From: Sporosarcina ureae
GTDB taxonomy: Bacteria; Bacillota; Bacilli; Bacillales_A; Planococcaceae
Reading direction: 5' to 3'
Assembly: GCF_002101375.1 (NCBI RefSeq)
Contig: NZ_CP015207.1
Location: forward strand, 248,001 to 312,000
Length of the DNA: 64,000 nucleotides
Shown: in pieces, positions 27,487 through 36,795 of the stretch
How the letters are laid out: the number at the start of each line of letters is the position of its first letter
Numbering within the stretch: position 1 is the first letter of the stretch
The notes under the pieces: model-generated
The model's input: the letters and a program-made list of their open reading frames with translations, nothing else
What the model was told of the DNA's origin: nothing
Database searches by the model: none
Translations under genes and position numbers: made by a program

Positions 27487-28503
27487 TTATTTGGCTAAGA
27501 ATGAGTCATCAATCAATTCATCTAAGTCAACTTTCTGTTCAATCCATTCGTCTTCCAGCAAAATTTCTTGGACAAGCTCCCAGCTTTCTTTCGTAAGTGA
27601 ACTATCGATCGAACGGTTATAATCGACTAGATTGAGATAAATTTCCGGTTCAGAAAGAACAAATTCAGCATCCAGCAACTTTTGACGAGCCTCTTTTTTG
27701 TTCTCCACATAGTACCTTGTCATATATTGTAAGTCTTCCACGAGTGCACGAACCGCCTCTTCATGCTCTGCAATAAAGTCGGGATGTAAAAAGAGATTCA
27801 GGAAATCTTCGTCTATCGGAACACCATCTTTGGAAGTGAACACTGTTTTTAATTCACCGGCTTCTTGTGCCATTTCATAGAAAGGTTGTGGAAATAAACC
27901 GACATCTATCTTCCCACTTTTCACCGCTTCTTCCACTGCCGGAGTTGGAAGCACCGCATACTTTACATCTTTATCAGGATCTAACCCTGCTGCTTTCACA
28001 GCCGAACGTGCCCACATATCAGTAGGTGATTTGAAATCAGGGATACCAATTGTTTTGCCTTTTAAGTCGGCCGCTGATTCAAGGCCAGCATCTTTCAGTC
28101 CCATGAATGCCGAGTTGAATCCTTCCCCAGGTGTTTCTTTAGCTATGTTTGCAACAATTTTCAAATTGATCCCTTGAGCTGCCGACATAATCGCTGCCCC
28201 TTGTCCAATTGATCCCCCTTGAATTTGCCCAGCTCGATAAGCATTCAATCGATCAGTATTCGCCCTAAATTGCTGAAGGTCTAATGTATATTTCTCTCCA
28301 TAATTCGGCGCCAGATCGGATGCCACTTTAATTAGCCATAAGTTTTCTTCTGTTGCATAGCCGACGCCTAATTTAATTTCAACCGGTCCATTCCCTTTTT
28401 CTCCTTCAGCTGAAGCTTTACCAATTTGTTGATCAGCAGAACCACATGCAGCCAATAGTCCGATCATCAATACGAAGACAAAACCTGCAATCATTTTCTT
28501 CAT
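27487..28503 (-). CDS. NitT/TauT-type substrate-binding lipoprotein
   Basis: 338-aa lipoprotein: MKKMIAGFVFVLMIGLLAAC ends in a lipobox. The mature domain follows the NMT1/SsuA periplasmic fold with LKGKTIGIPDFKSPTDMWARSAVKAAGL and AVEEAVKSGKIDVGLFPQPF. GGAGG lies 7 bases before the ATG. It is the first gene of the importer operon and has a copy of the island's 24-bp motif 108-129 bases upstream. Known ligands of the family are nitrate, taurine, alkanesulfonates, pyrimidine precursors and phthalate; the ligand here is open. Confidence 0.9.
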   Translation of the reverse strand: MKKMIAGFVFVLMIGLLAACGSADQQIGKASAEGEKGNGPVEIKLGVGYATEENLWLIKVASDLAPNYGEKYTLDLQQFRANTDRLNAYRAGQIQGGSIGQGAAIMSAAQGINLKIVANIAKETPGEGFNSAFMGLKDAGLESAADLKGKTIGIPDFKSPTDMWARSAVKAAGLDPDKDVKYAVLPTPAVEEAVKSGKIDVGLFPQPFYEMAQEAGELKTVFTSKDGVPIDEDFLNLFLHPDFIAEHEEAVRALVEDLQYMTRYYVENKKEARQKLLDAEFVLSEPEIYLNLVDYNRSIDSSLTKESWELVQEILLEDEWIEQKVDLDELIDDSFLAK

Positions 28504-28610
28504 TTTCGTTCCTCCAATTTTCTGTTGTATTTCTCCCACAAAATTCCGCCCCCATTGTAACCGCTTTCATTAAACCTGAATGAATAATGACAAAACAGGA
28601 TTTTTTATAT

Positions 28611-28632
28611 GTTTTATATACAAAACATGTTT
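28611..28632. promoter_or_regulatory. Island operator motif, site 3 (binding-protein gene)
   Basis: GTTTTATATACAAAACATG..TTT matches the motif of sites 1, 2 and 4, with one base fewer in the middle. ATGTTTT (28609-28615) and AAAACAT (28622-28628) form perfect 7-bp arms with a 6-base spacer. It lies 108-129 bases before the binding-protein start. The rest of 28504-29072 holds only the terminator at 28978. Confidence 0.6.
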
Positions 28633-28977
28633 TTGTAAATCCTATAATTAAATTTTACACTCTTCTGAATTTAATGTCAATAAGATAAAATAAGATATTA
28701 ATATAGTTTTCTTATAACACTTTATGTGAAGAATCGTCTATTAGCAGACCGGTTTATGCAGTCATTTAAATAAAAAAAGAATCTTGATCGTAGGTTCATC
28801 GTACTGACTTCTTACTATGCCTTCCACTATAATTAACGCATTGTATATCTGACAGCGAGTCGATATTGAGAATAAAATATTATTTCGGCTTTTAGAAAGT
28901 ATATATTGCAATTTTTGTAATAAACCCTGTAGTCCTTCCCAACTTAAAGTGCATGGATAGGGATAATCAATCATAAG

Positions 28978-29019
28978 AAAAAGACTACATTTCGTTCCTA
29001 ATCGAAATGTAGTCTTTTT
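28978..29019. terminator. Strong bidirectional terminator
   Basis: Perfect 17-bp arms AAAAAGACTACATTTCG and its complement with an 8-base loop. It separates the catabolic operon (ending in the VOC pseudogene) from the transport operon. Confidence 0.92.
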
Positions 29020-29072
29020 AAATTTGACTGCATGTAGACAAATTATGGTTCCAAAACCATCTGTCTTTGAAT

Positions 29073-30010
29073 TTAATGAGATTGACCTGCAAATAATTTT
29101 AACACTACTTTAAACTCTTCTGTGGTGTCCAAATATGCATATTGCCCATTCCAATACTTGCGTTGTTGGATGACGTCATAGTCCTATTCTCGAAAGTCAG
29201 GTAACCTTTCTTCCAAATTGTCCAGCTCCAAAGAAATATGGTGAATTCCTTCCCCATATTTCTCCAAATGCCCCTTCCAAACACCCAGGCTTTTTCCTGG
29301 TTGAATGAGCTTCACCTTGATTGTTGGTGTTTCAAAAAAATGAATCCTACGTCAGCCTCTTTTGCTTCTCTTTTATATGCTACTTGAGTCACTCCGCAAC
29401 CCCCGACTCGATTTTTGGGGGAATCTCCAAGATTGGCAAGTCCCCTAAGCGGGCAGCAGACGCATTGATGTCTTCCACTATGAATGCGATTTGTGTGATA
29501 GTCCGTGAGCCAAACAGTAGCTCGGCAATATCATCCCCACTTTTTTAGGCTGGGGCGTTTCTCTTTCAAGCAATTCGAATACAGTTTACAACGAAGCTTC
29601 TGTATCTAAATAGGCATAACGCCCTTTGTTTACAGATGTGAATTTACCTGAATGTAGCAACGGATAAACTCTTGTAGCAAAAGTTTCGAGACTAGGAGCA
29701 ATTTTGTCTACAACAAAAGCAAGGTGATGAATCCCTTCTCCGTATCCCACCAAATAATCTTTCATCGTGTTTGGTTCATCATTCACTTCCATCAGTTCGA
29801 TTTGGATTTACAGTGTGTCAATGAGTACAAACTTACTCTGCGTATCTGAGGTGACTCCTTTATGAAACACTTGCGATTGGTCATGGGCACCTGCCAAAAA
29901 ATATTCCGGTTCCATAAAGCCAAGCAACTTGCTGAATGATGATATGGCTTGATCTATATCCTTTACGATGAAATCGATTTGTTCTATTGAATTGTTCCGA
30001 GCATTCTTTT
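29073..30010 (-). pseudogene. Decayed two-domain VOC protein (extradiol dioxygenase/lyase-like)
   Basis: Minus-strand reading recovers two VOC units: NNSIEQIDFIVKDIDQAISS... with GYGEGIHHLAFVVD and GRYAYLDTEASL, then LFGSRTITQIAFIVEDINAS... with KYGEGIHHISLELDN and GQYAYLDTTEEFKVVLK. They are joined by TVFELLERETPQPKKVG, so this was one protein of about 310 residues. At least three in-frame stop codons and two to three frameshifts break it. It is downstream of the diol dehydrogenase in the same direction, i.e. the last gene of the catabolic operon, and seems to have been lost while its neighbours stayed intact. Confidence 0.85.
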
Positions 30011-30063
30011 ATCAAGACTGCACCATATCTCAGTAATCAATTTCGCCTTAGAACGACCTATTA

Positions 30064-30861
30064 TCAGAAAGTCGTACCAGGCATCCCTCTCACACCAAGC
30101 CCTCCGTCACTCTCTATGATGGTTCCTGTTATCGCCTTAGCGTTATCAGATGCCAATAGGACATAGGCGCCGTTGTGATCACTTGCTTCCTGAGCAATTT
30201 GCAGTGGATTTCTACTTGCAATATTTTTCTTTCTCGTTTCCTTATCTATCTGTTTTACGCTATCTTGCAGGCATGGGATCGCAGTGATTTCCGTGACCGT
30301 TCCACCAGGTGACACGCCATTTACTCTAATCTCAGGAGCCAACTCATAAGCCAACTCTCGGATAAGCCCTACAATCGCATGCTTACTTGCCGTGTAAATA
30401 GGGCCTCCGCCATTCGGATAAAACCCGGAATTGGAAACAGTGAAGATGATATTCCCTTTCGTTTTCTTCAGCTCTTCAGCAGCAGCTTTTGCCGCCAATA
30501 AGCCCCCTTTTACATTTATATCGAAAATAGTTGAAAACGCTTCATCCAGATGCTCTTCTGGCAGTCGCTCCAATGTGACAAAGCCATCGAATACGCCTGC
30601 ATTGGAAACTAATATATCCAGTTTTCCAAACTTCTCCACCGTTTTTCGGACAACTTCTTGATGGCTTGAATATTTTGTTACGTCGCCTTTCACTGTTAAA
30701 ATATTGTCTTTAAATTCTTCTTGTAACGCATTCAGCTTCTCTTCTGACCTTCCCAAAATACAAACTTTAGCACCTTGATGTATATACTCCCTTGCGACTG
30801 CTTCCCCAATGCCGTTCGTTCCACCTGTCACAATTGCAACTTTTCCATCCAATGATTCCAT
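30064..30861 (-). CDS. cis-Dihydrodiol dehydrogenase (BphB/TodD-type SDR)
   Basis: 265-aa short-chain dehydrogenase. Cofactor motif VTGGTNGIGEAVA; catalytic Ser in FTVSNSGFYPNGGGPIYTASK with Tyr and Lys of YxxxK intact. The stretch SNSGFYPNGGGPIYTASKHA and the following RELAYELAPEIRVNGVSPGG, ending DGGLGVRG, are nearly diagnostic of the biphenyl/toluene cis-dihydrodiol dehydrogenase group. It oxidises the cis-diol made by a Rieske dioxygenase to a catechol with NAD+. It directly follows the dioxygenase beta gene. The ATG at 30861 is preferred over an adjacent GTG. Confidence 0.9.
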   Translation of the reverse strand: MESLDGKVAIVTGGTNGIGEAVAREYIHQGAKVCILGRSEEKLNALQEEFKDNILTVKGDVTKYSSHQEVVRKTVEKFGKLDILVSNAGVFDGFVTLERLPEEHLDEAFSTIFDINVKGGLLAAKAAAEELKKTKGNIIFTVSNSGFYPNGGGPIYTASKHAIVGLIRELAYELAPEIRVNGVSPGGTVTEITAIPCLQDSVKQIDKETRKKNIASRNPLQIAQEASDHNGAYVLLASDNAKAITGTIIESDGGLGVRGMPGTTF

Positions 30862-30952
30862 CACTTTTACACTTCCCCACTATAAAGTTAATCCTTTTTA
30901 TAACAACTGTAGCTACCCTAATTTTAACGGGTAGCTACATATTGAATGACTA

Positions 30953-31456
30953 TTAAACAAAAATCGCCAAGTTTCTTGTTCCTAAAGACGTCTGATCTGC
31001 TAAGAACCAGCGTGATACTAACTTCCAATCACCATTTTCTTTGCGGAGTACGTCTTTACGCTCTCCCGAGATTAAGTCAGCAGTCGTATCTGTACTTCTA
31101 CTTCTATACAACAGCAAATTACTATGGACAGCCACTTCATTTTCCGACACTTCTTTGATCTTCACATTCGAAACATTCCTTCTTGTACGTGATGGTGGCA
31201 ATTCAGCCCACGCCATATCTGTTTTCATACGATCGATTCGAAGTTTCAAAGTTGTCGAATCATCGTCGAATAGTAAGGTAGCTTCTGAGTAATCAGGTTT
31301 TGACTTTTCCATTTGATTGATTCTTAAAGGCATTGTATAACTGATTTCCTCAGACAACAGTTCATACCAACCATCAAAATTCAATTGATCCAAAAGCTCT
31401 GATTCTTTATAAAGCCATTGCTCAATTTCATGTTGCAATATAATATCCTCATGCAT
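30953..31456 (-). CDS. Ring-hydroxylating dioxygenase, beta subunit
   Basis: 167 aa with the SnoaL-like cone fold of the RHO small subunit: EIEQWLYKESELLDQLNFDGWYELLSEEISYTMPLR, then LRIDRMKTDMAWAELPPSRTRRNVSNV and the C-terminal GDWKLVSRWFLADQ. It is structural, forming an alpha3beta3 hexamer with the catalytic alpha subunit encoded just upstream; about 12 bases separate the two genes. AGAGGTG precedes the ATG at 31456. Confidence 0.93.
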   Translation of the reverse strand: MHEDIILQHEIEQWLYKESELLDQLNFDGWYELLSEEISYTMPLRINQMEKSKPDYSEATLLFDDDSTTLKLRIDRMKTDMAWAELPPSRTRRNVSNVKIKEVSENEVAVHSNLLLYRSRSTDTTADLISGERKDVLRKENGDWKLVSRWFLADQTSLGTRNLAIFV

Positions 31457-31468
31457 CCCATTCACCTC

Positions 31469-32791
31469 TTATTCAGCCGTTATTTGATCAAGCCAGTTTC
31501 TGAAAAATGCTCTGGAGTTCGCTTCATTAAATTTATCTTTATAAACAATACCAGGTCCAACGAAGTCTTCTACTGGCTCTTGATGCATACCCATCGTGTA
31601 GTTAAAGACAATGTTCTCATGTAAATGATATGGACTTTTACTGTTTTGTGTGATATCTGTAAAATTTTCTGTATCGTCTTGTTCGAAAATTCCAGAAGCT
31701 CCGAACGTTAGTGTAAAAGCTTGTTCTGATAATCTCTTCCATTCTTCTGTTGCATTTTTTTCAACAAGCATCCAAGATGATATCTCCATGGAGTCTGGTC
31801 CCGTCGGCTTCCAGATACGAAGGGATGTATGAGAGATTTTCTGGCCTTTTAAATCCATCGAAGAAATGAGAATCATAATATTCGGAGAGACACAAACAAT
31901 CATATTCTTCATCTGCTTCAAAATGTCGTATTGATCTTCATTGAGTCGTTCTTTATATTCATCAATTAAGCTTTCAGGAAAGGCAAAACCGTCAGGGTTC
32001 GGCATGCCTAAATTCAATCCATGCCCGTTCCCCGTATAAATCTGGTAACCATATTTTGAATAGTCCCCTGTCGGAACAAGGCCTAATTTTGCAATCGATC
32101 CGTGAGAAACCAATGTATGGTAAGAGTCAGAAATTGTATTGTCTGATCCCAGTTTCCAAGTTCCATCTACATTCCATTTTTGCGGAAGACCTACAACCTC
32201 CATTTCTGCACGGTTAAATGCCAGGTCGAGATACCATTTAATATCTCCTAAAAATTCTTCGAGGGAAACAGCTTCAGAATTAAGCGTTGCAAAAATCAAG
32301 TCTGCATAGACATCATGACGAATTTCCTTCAAGCCCATTTTACTTTTATCCATCGTTTCACCGTAAACGACTTTCTGGAACGGAATCCCGATCAAGTCAC
32401 CAGTGTTTTTAAAGTTGAACCCATGGTAAGGACACGTAAAGTTTTTTTGATTTCCGTTATCCATCCGGCAAAGTTTCATACCGCGATGTGTACAAACATT
32501 TAGCAACACATGAATTTCACCATCTGCACCATGTGTGACGATGACGCTCTGTCCGCCCATTTCCCGTGTCACAAAATCTCCTATGTTCGGTATTTCCGAC
32601 TTATGGGCGACAAATAGCCAGTCCTTTAAGAAAATTTTCTCCATCTCAAGCTCATAAACTTTTGGATGTGAGAAAATATAAGATGGAATCATGCCTTCTT
32701 CTGGCTTAACTGTATCTTTTAAGTATTGAATCAATTCACTTCTTGTCATTTCGTCTAGCCGCGGAACTTGTTTAGTACTCGTAGTAGTCAT
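31469..32791 (-). CDS. Rieske ring-hydroxylating dioxygenase, alpha subunit
   Basis: 440 aa. The Rieske [2Fe-2S] site is C-x-H (CTHRGMKL) followed, 17 residues after the His, by C-x2-H (CPYHGF). The mononuclear iron site is visible around DNTISDSYHTLVSHG, giving the two His, with the Asp expected in the C-terminal half. The enzyme should insert O2 into an aromatic ring to give a cis-dihydrodiol, using electrons from a ferredoxin. Substrate specificity cannot be read; the downstream BphB-type dehydrogenase and beta subunit favour a biphenyl/phenylpropionate/cumene-like group. It is in the middle of an eight-gene operon. Confidence 0.93.
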   Translation of the reverse strand: MTTTSTKQVPRLDEMTRSELIQYLKDTVKPEEGMIPSYIFSHPKVYELEMEKIFLKDWLFVAHKSEIPNIGDFVTREMGGQSVIVTHGADGEIHVLLNVCTHRGMKLCRMDNGNQKNFTCPYHGFNFKNTGDLIGIPFQKVVYGETMDKSKMGLKEIRHDVYADLIFATLNSEAVSLEEFLGDIKWYLDLAFNRAEMEVVGLPQKWNVDGTWKLGSDNTISDSYHTLVSHGSIAKLGLVPTGDYSKYGYQIYTGNGHGLNLGMPNPDGFAFPESLIDEYKERLNEDQYDILKQMKNMIVCVSPNIMILISSMDLKGQKISHTSLRIWKPTGPDSMEISSWMLVEKNATEEWKRLSEQAFTLTFGASGIFEQDDTENFTDITQNSKSPYHLHENIVFNYTMGMHQEPVEDFVGPGIVYKDKFNEANSRAFFRNWLDQITAE

Positions 32792-32810
32792 ACAAACGAC
32801 CTCCTTATTT

Positions 32811-33587
32811 TTATAAGCCGATCTTTATAGTAGATTGCAACTTTTTCAATGTACCTAGCACACTTAAAGCGGCTAACATACTCGTGTTAGGGTTCGTACG
32901 CATCGGCTCGTTTTCAATTTGAAACGTCATAGACCCAAAAGTACCTTCCGCTTGAATTTGATGATGATTTTTCGTCACTGTCGAATCGGCAATAATTTCA
33001 ACTTTCGTATTTTCCACTCCGATCCCAGCGAGTGATAATACAATCGAAACATTGATATTTTTAGGGAATTTTTCAATCGCTTCTGCAGCTGATCCTTGGA
33101 AAATCACTTTTTCCCCTACGATGTCCTCTCCAAATGAATGCGCCGGTTTCCTCGTTGTTAATGAAACCCTTTTCAATTCTCCTAATCCATTTGCATTTTG
33201 GATTGCATCTATTCCTCCTATTGCACCGGATGGTAAATAAATTGAATGTTTGTGTTTTTTTCCTAATAATTTAACTTCTTCTAAAAATGCCTCATCAGCT
33301 AGTGCTCCGATACTAATGATGATCACTTCTTTTTTCTCAAGCACCTTTGGAACGTGCTGATGAGCCGTTGCTACGTTGGCTGCTTCCACTACGATGTCTA
33401 TATCGGATTCGAGAAATTGATCGATATCATTGAACAACTGGACTCCATAATCAGCAGCTAGCTGTTCATATTTTTTTAAGTTGCGGACAAATAAGCTCTT
33501 CACTTTCAATCCGTCCAACTGCATTTGCTGTATTTCTTTTATGATGAATGTCGCAATGGAACCGGCTCCGATAATACCTATGTTCAT
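32811..33587 (-). CDS. Aspartate dehydrogenase-like protein (NadX family)
   Basis: 258 aa. Rossmann start MNIGIIGAGSIATFII, then VVEAANVATAHQHVPKVLEKKEV and IYLPSGAIGGIDAI, which match the aspartate dehydrogenase (DUF108) family, as does the C-terminal NPNTSMLAALSVLGTL. True family members convert L-aspartate to iminoaspartate, or run related amino/oxo acid interconversions, with NAD(P)H. Its position between the aldehyde dehydrogenase and dioxygenase genes (12 and 19 base gaps) suggests a substrate-specific role, perhaps in deaminating an aromatic amino compound; that part is inference. Confidence 0.85.
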   Translation of the reverse strand: MNIGIIGAGSIATFIIKEIQQMQLDGLKVKSLFVRNLKKYEQLAADYGVQLFNDIDQFLESDIDIVVEAANVATAHQHVPKVLEKKEVIIISIGALADEAFLEEVKLLGKKHKHSIYLPSGAIGGIDAIQNANGLGELKRVSLTTRKPAHSFGEDIVGEKVIFQGSAAEAIEKFPKNINVSIVLSLAGIGVENTKVEIIADSTVTKNHHQIQAEGTFGSMTFQIENEPMRTNPNTSMLAALSVLGTLKKLQSTIKIGL

Positions 33588-33599
33588 TCAGACAACTCC

Positions 33600-35057
33600 T
33601 TATTCGGCAAATCCATATGAATCAGTGAAATGTTCAAAGCCGCCAAATTCTGTCACGCTCGATAGACCACTTTCTTTGATTCCTGGAAAATCGAGGCGTA
33701 AATCTTTGAAAATCGTATGATTGTTAAAGAATATGGCGCCAGCTTCGATACGATCAGCCAACCGTTTTGCTGCTTCGATGTCAGTTGTCCAAATGGATGC
33801 CCTTAATCCGTATTCCGAATCATTCGCATATTTGATTACTTGCTCGGTATCATTGAACGACATCACCGGAATGACAGGACCAAATTGCTCCGCTCTCATG
33901 ATCTCACTCTCCTGATGCACATTTGTAACGATGGCCGGAAGCATGAAATATCCGTCTTCCCATGTATCCTCGTTTAGTTTTCTACCAAAATAATGCACTT
34001 TGGCACCTTCTTTTTCTGCATGGTCAATCAAATCTTTCACGAAACGAAATTGTGATTCATTATTCAATGGGCCCATTTTGACATCCGGTTGGATCCCGTT
34101 TCCGACAATTGTTTTGTTAAATTCTTCGCTTAGTTTATCCAACAACTCTTCGTATCGAGTTTCGTGGACATAAATGCGCTTAATGGCAGAACATACTTGC
34201 CCAGCACCTTTCAAAACTCCATTTCTTAACTTTAGGATTGTTTCCTTGTTCAAATCGGCATCGGCCAATATAATGGCAGGGTCATTACCGCCCAGTTCCA
34301 TATTCAATTTCTTCAAAGTAGACGAAGACTTTTCCATCAATACTTTTCCTGTATTTGTGCCACCTACAAACGCAATTGTCCGGACCCGTTCGTCCTTCGC
34401 GATTCGATCTCCAATAAGACCACCCGAACCTGTCACAACGTTTAATACCCCTGGCGGTAGACAGTCAGCAAGCTCTTTCATGAAGACCATAATTGTCAAT
34501 GGACAATCTGTCGCAGGTTTGAAAACGACTGTGTTTCCTGTCAAAATAGCCGGTATGACCCGCTTGAACGTTAAGATCATCGGGGAATTCCATGGGGTGA
34601 TGATTGCCGTCACACCTCTTGGACGTCTCCGAATTTCGACCTGTTGGGCCTGTCCGGACAAATCTCTTGGCTCATACCAGTTTTTCAGGTTTTCCGGCAA
34701 CTCATTTAAAATCTGTACACATCTTTGAATATCTAACTTGCCTTCTTGCAGAGTTTTACCATTTTCTCTGACAAATAAAGTCGTATATTCATCGACACGG
34801 TCTTTCACACGCTCCCATACTTGGTGAACACGCTCAATTCGTTCATCCAATGATGTTTGCGACCATGTTGGATACGCATCTGCCGCTGCCGTAATCGCCC
34901 GGTCTACATCTTCTTCGGATGCCAGCCCAATAAAACCGACGACTTCACTTGTGACGGCAGGATTGATGACGTCTTTGTGCCTATTTAACGTTTTCCATTC
35001 ACCGTTCACTAATATCTTTCCTGAAATTTGCAAAGTTGCTTCCGTTTTATAGACCAA
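33600..35057 (-). CDS. Aldehyde dehydrogenase (NAD(P)+-dependent)
   Basis: 485 aa. Cofactor motif FVGGTNTGK, catalytic Glu in NMELGGNDPAIILADADL and nucleophilic Cys in GAGQVCSAIKRIYV are intact. The N-terminus has TPWNSPMILTFKRVIPAILTGNTVVFKPATDCP. The family turns aldehydes to acids. It lies 29 bases after the ThDP enzyme gene, so a natural pair is decarboxylation of a 2-oxo acid to an aldehyde followed by oxidation, as in benzoylformate to benzoate. The substrate is inferred from context only. Confidence 0.92.
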   Translation of the reverse strand: MVYKTEATLQISGKILVNGEWKTLNRHKDVINPAVTSEVVGFIGLASEEDVDRAITAAADAYPTWSQTSLDERIERVHQVWERVKDRVDEYTTLFVRENGKTLQEGKLDIQRCVQILNELPENLKNWYEPRDLSGQAQQVEIRRRPRGVTAIITPWNSPMILTFKRVIPAILTGNTVVFKPATDCPLTIMVFMKELADCLPPGVLNVVTGSGGLIGDRIAKDERVRTIAFVGGTNTGKVLMEKSSSTLKKLNMELGGNDPAIILADADLNKETILKLRNGVLKGAGQVCSAIKRIYVHETRYEELLDKLSEEFNKTIVGNGIQPDVKMGPLNNESQFRFVKDLIDHAEKEGAKVHYFGRKLNEDTWEDGYFMLPAIVTNVHQESEIMRAEQFGPVIPVMSFNDTEQVIKYANDSEYGLRASIWTTDIEAAKRLADRIEAGAIFFNNHTIFKDLRLDFPGIKESGLSSVTEFGGFEHFTDSYGFAE

Positions 35058-35086
35058 TTTGTCTCCCTCATTTCCATTGAACGATC

Positions 35087-36778
35087 TTATTTTATTCTTT
35101 TCGGTTGAAATGACGAAGCGACACCCGGGGGCCCCCCGAATGGTTTAGCCATCGGTCCTACTGCTTCCATATCGACGACAATCAAAGTCATCTTATCTGA
35201 CCCTGTAGCATTCTCCAATGCTTGGTCAAATGCATCGGCAGAACCTACTCTCGTTGACCCTATCCCCATCGAATGTGCCAGCTGTACAAAATCCGGACTG
35301 ACCAAATCGACACCGACTTGTCGGCCATATGCTGCGTCTTGAATATTTCGAAGTACACCGTAACCGCTATCGTCAAACACAAGTATGATCATCGAAAGGT
35401 TCTCTTGGACTGCTGTTGCAAGTTCACCAATATTGACCATGAAGCCGCCATCCCCTGCTAATACGACAACCCGTTTATCAGGGTTTGCTTTTTGTGCGCC
35501 GATTCCTGTCGGTAAGGCTTGGCCAATTCCGCCTCCCGAGGCATGAATCGAATGGCGTGGTTTATAAATCTCGAACAGTCGGCTTCCCCAAACATTCGCT
35601 GGAACGGTAACGTCCCTTACAAAAATTGTTTCTTCGTCCAGTCTGTTTCTCATACTGTCCAAAATGTTTTCATAAGGTCCTAATGTTTTGCGTAACTTGG
35701 CTCTGAGCGTTTCACGCAATTCTGACACATTTTCACTATATTCACCGCTCGGCATTGTGTAACCGCTCTCTTCTAGTTGAGTGACAAGACTCTCTACGAC
35801 CGTTTTAATATCTCCGACTAACCCATACTTCGCTTCATAATTTCGGCTGACCGCCAAATAATCGGCATCAATTGTAATATGATTTTCCGGTACTTCAACT
35901 GACCAGCCGGCAGTTTCATTACTCCGGAAACGTACACCAATACTAATGAGTACATCAGCATTCGCCAAAAATTGCTTTGTTTCTGGAGAAGCCCCAAAAT
36001 GTCCAATACATTGCGGATGATCCTCCGGAATGATTCCTTTAGCTGATTGGCTCGTAATGACAGGCGCGCCCGTCATTTCCGCCAACTGTCTGATTTGTTC
36101 GGAAGCACCTGACAAAATCGCTCCGTTTCCGACCCATAATACTGGTCGCTTCGCTTCTTTCATCGCCTGCACAACCGCTTCAGGTACAATGAATTTTTCT
36201 TGTATTGAAGAACTATTTGCCAATTCATCGTAAATCGGAGTATCTGGAATAATGGCTGATTGATAATCAATTGGTATTTCAACACTTATTGGACCTGATG
36301 GTACTTGAAATGCTTCCTTGATCGCTTTTCGGATAAACCCAGTTGCCTGCTCCGGAACCTTTAGTTGGTAAGCTTTTTTACAAGCTCCCTCCATCATTTG
36401 AAGCTGATTTTTACATTCGTGGATATAACCTCTACCTGTCCCAATCTGTTCAGAAGAAACTTCACCGGTTATATGTAATAGGGGAACACCGGCACTCCAG
36501 GCTTCCACCAAAGCACCTGCTGCATTTCCTGCGCCTGTGCCTGTACTTGTAATTGCCACGCCTAGCTTGCCAGTCGATCTTGCATGTCCGTCAGCCATAT
36601 TCACTGCGCCACTCTCTCCACGTGCACAAACTAATTCAATACTTCCTTCACGTAAAATCGCGTCGTAAATCGGCATATTATGAATACTCACAATCCCGTA
36701 AGCGGTTTCAACACCCGCATTGACTAATTCCTTTACTATTGCATCCGCTACCGTAAACTGCAATTGTGTACTTTCCAC
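35087..36778 (-). CDS. Thiamine diphosphate-dependent decarboxylase/synthase-like enzyme
   Basis: 563 aa, the three-domain fold of acetolactate synthase, benzoylformate decarboxylase and oxalyl-CoA decarboxylase. The catalytic Glu is in CARGESGAVNMADGHARST. The ThDP/Mg site is GDGGFMVNIGELATAVQE with a late FDDSGYGVLRNIQD. It cannot be assigned to one activity; context with the aldehyde dehydrogenase favours a 2-oxo acid decarboxylase, but an aldehyde ligase is also possible. It is the third gene of the operon led by the extradiol dioxygenase. Confidence 0.85.
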   Translation of the reverse strand: MESTQLQFTVADAIVKELVNAGVETAYGIVSIHNMPIYDAILREGSIELVCARGESGAVNMADGHARSTGKLGVAITSTGTGAGNAAGALVEAWSAGVPLLHITGEVSSEQIGTGRGYIHECKNQLQMMEGACKKAYQLKVPEQATGFIRKAIKEAFQVPSGPISVEIPIDYQSAIIPDTPIYDELANSSSIQEKFIVPEAVVQAMKEAKRPVLWVGNGAILSGASEQIRQLAEMTGAPVITSQSAKGIIPEDHPQCIGHFGASPETKQFLANADVLISIGVRFRSNETAGWSVEVPENHITIDADYLAVSRNYEAKYGLVGDIKTVVESLVTQLEESGYTMPSGEYSENVSELRETLRAKLRKTLGPYENILDSMRNRLDEETIFVRDVTVPANVWGSRLFEIYKPRHSIHASGGGIGQALPTGIGAQKANPDKRVVVLAGDGGFMVNIGELATAVQENLSMIILVFDDSGYGVLRNIQDAAYGRQVGVDLVSPDFVQLAHSMGIGSTRVGSADAFDQALENATGSDKMTLIVVDMEAVGPMAKPFGGPPGVASSFQPKRIK

Positions 36779-36795
36779 TCCAAGTCCCCCTTGTC

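Noticed and set aside
28762..28974. 70-codon minus-strand open frame in the gap before the binding-protein gene
   Set aside because: No ribosome site or recognisable domain; it runs into the strong terminator at 28978 and looks like chance.
35087..36778. Sulfoacetaldehyde acetyltransferase (taurine pathway) for the ThDP enzyme
   Set aside because: A TauT-like importer is nearby, but the N-terminal motifs do not match Xsc and no phosphotransacetylase is present.
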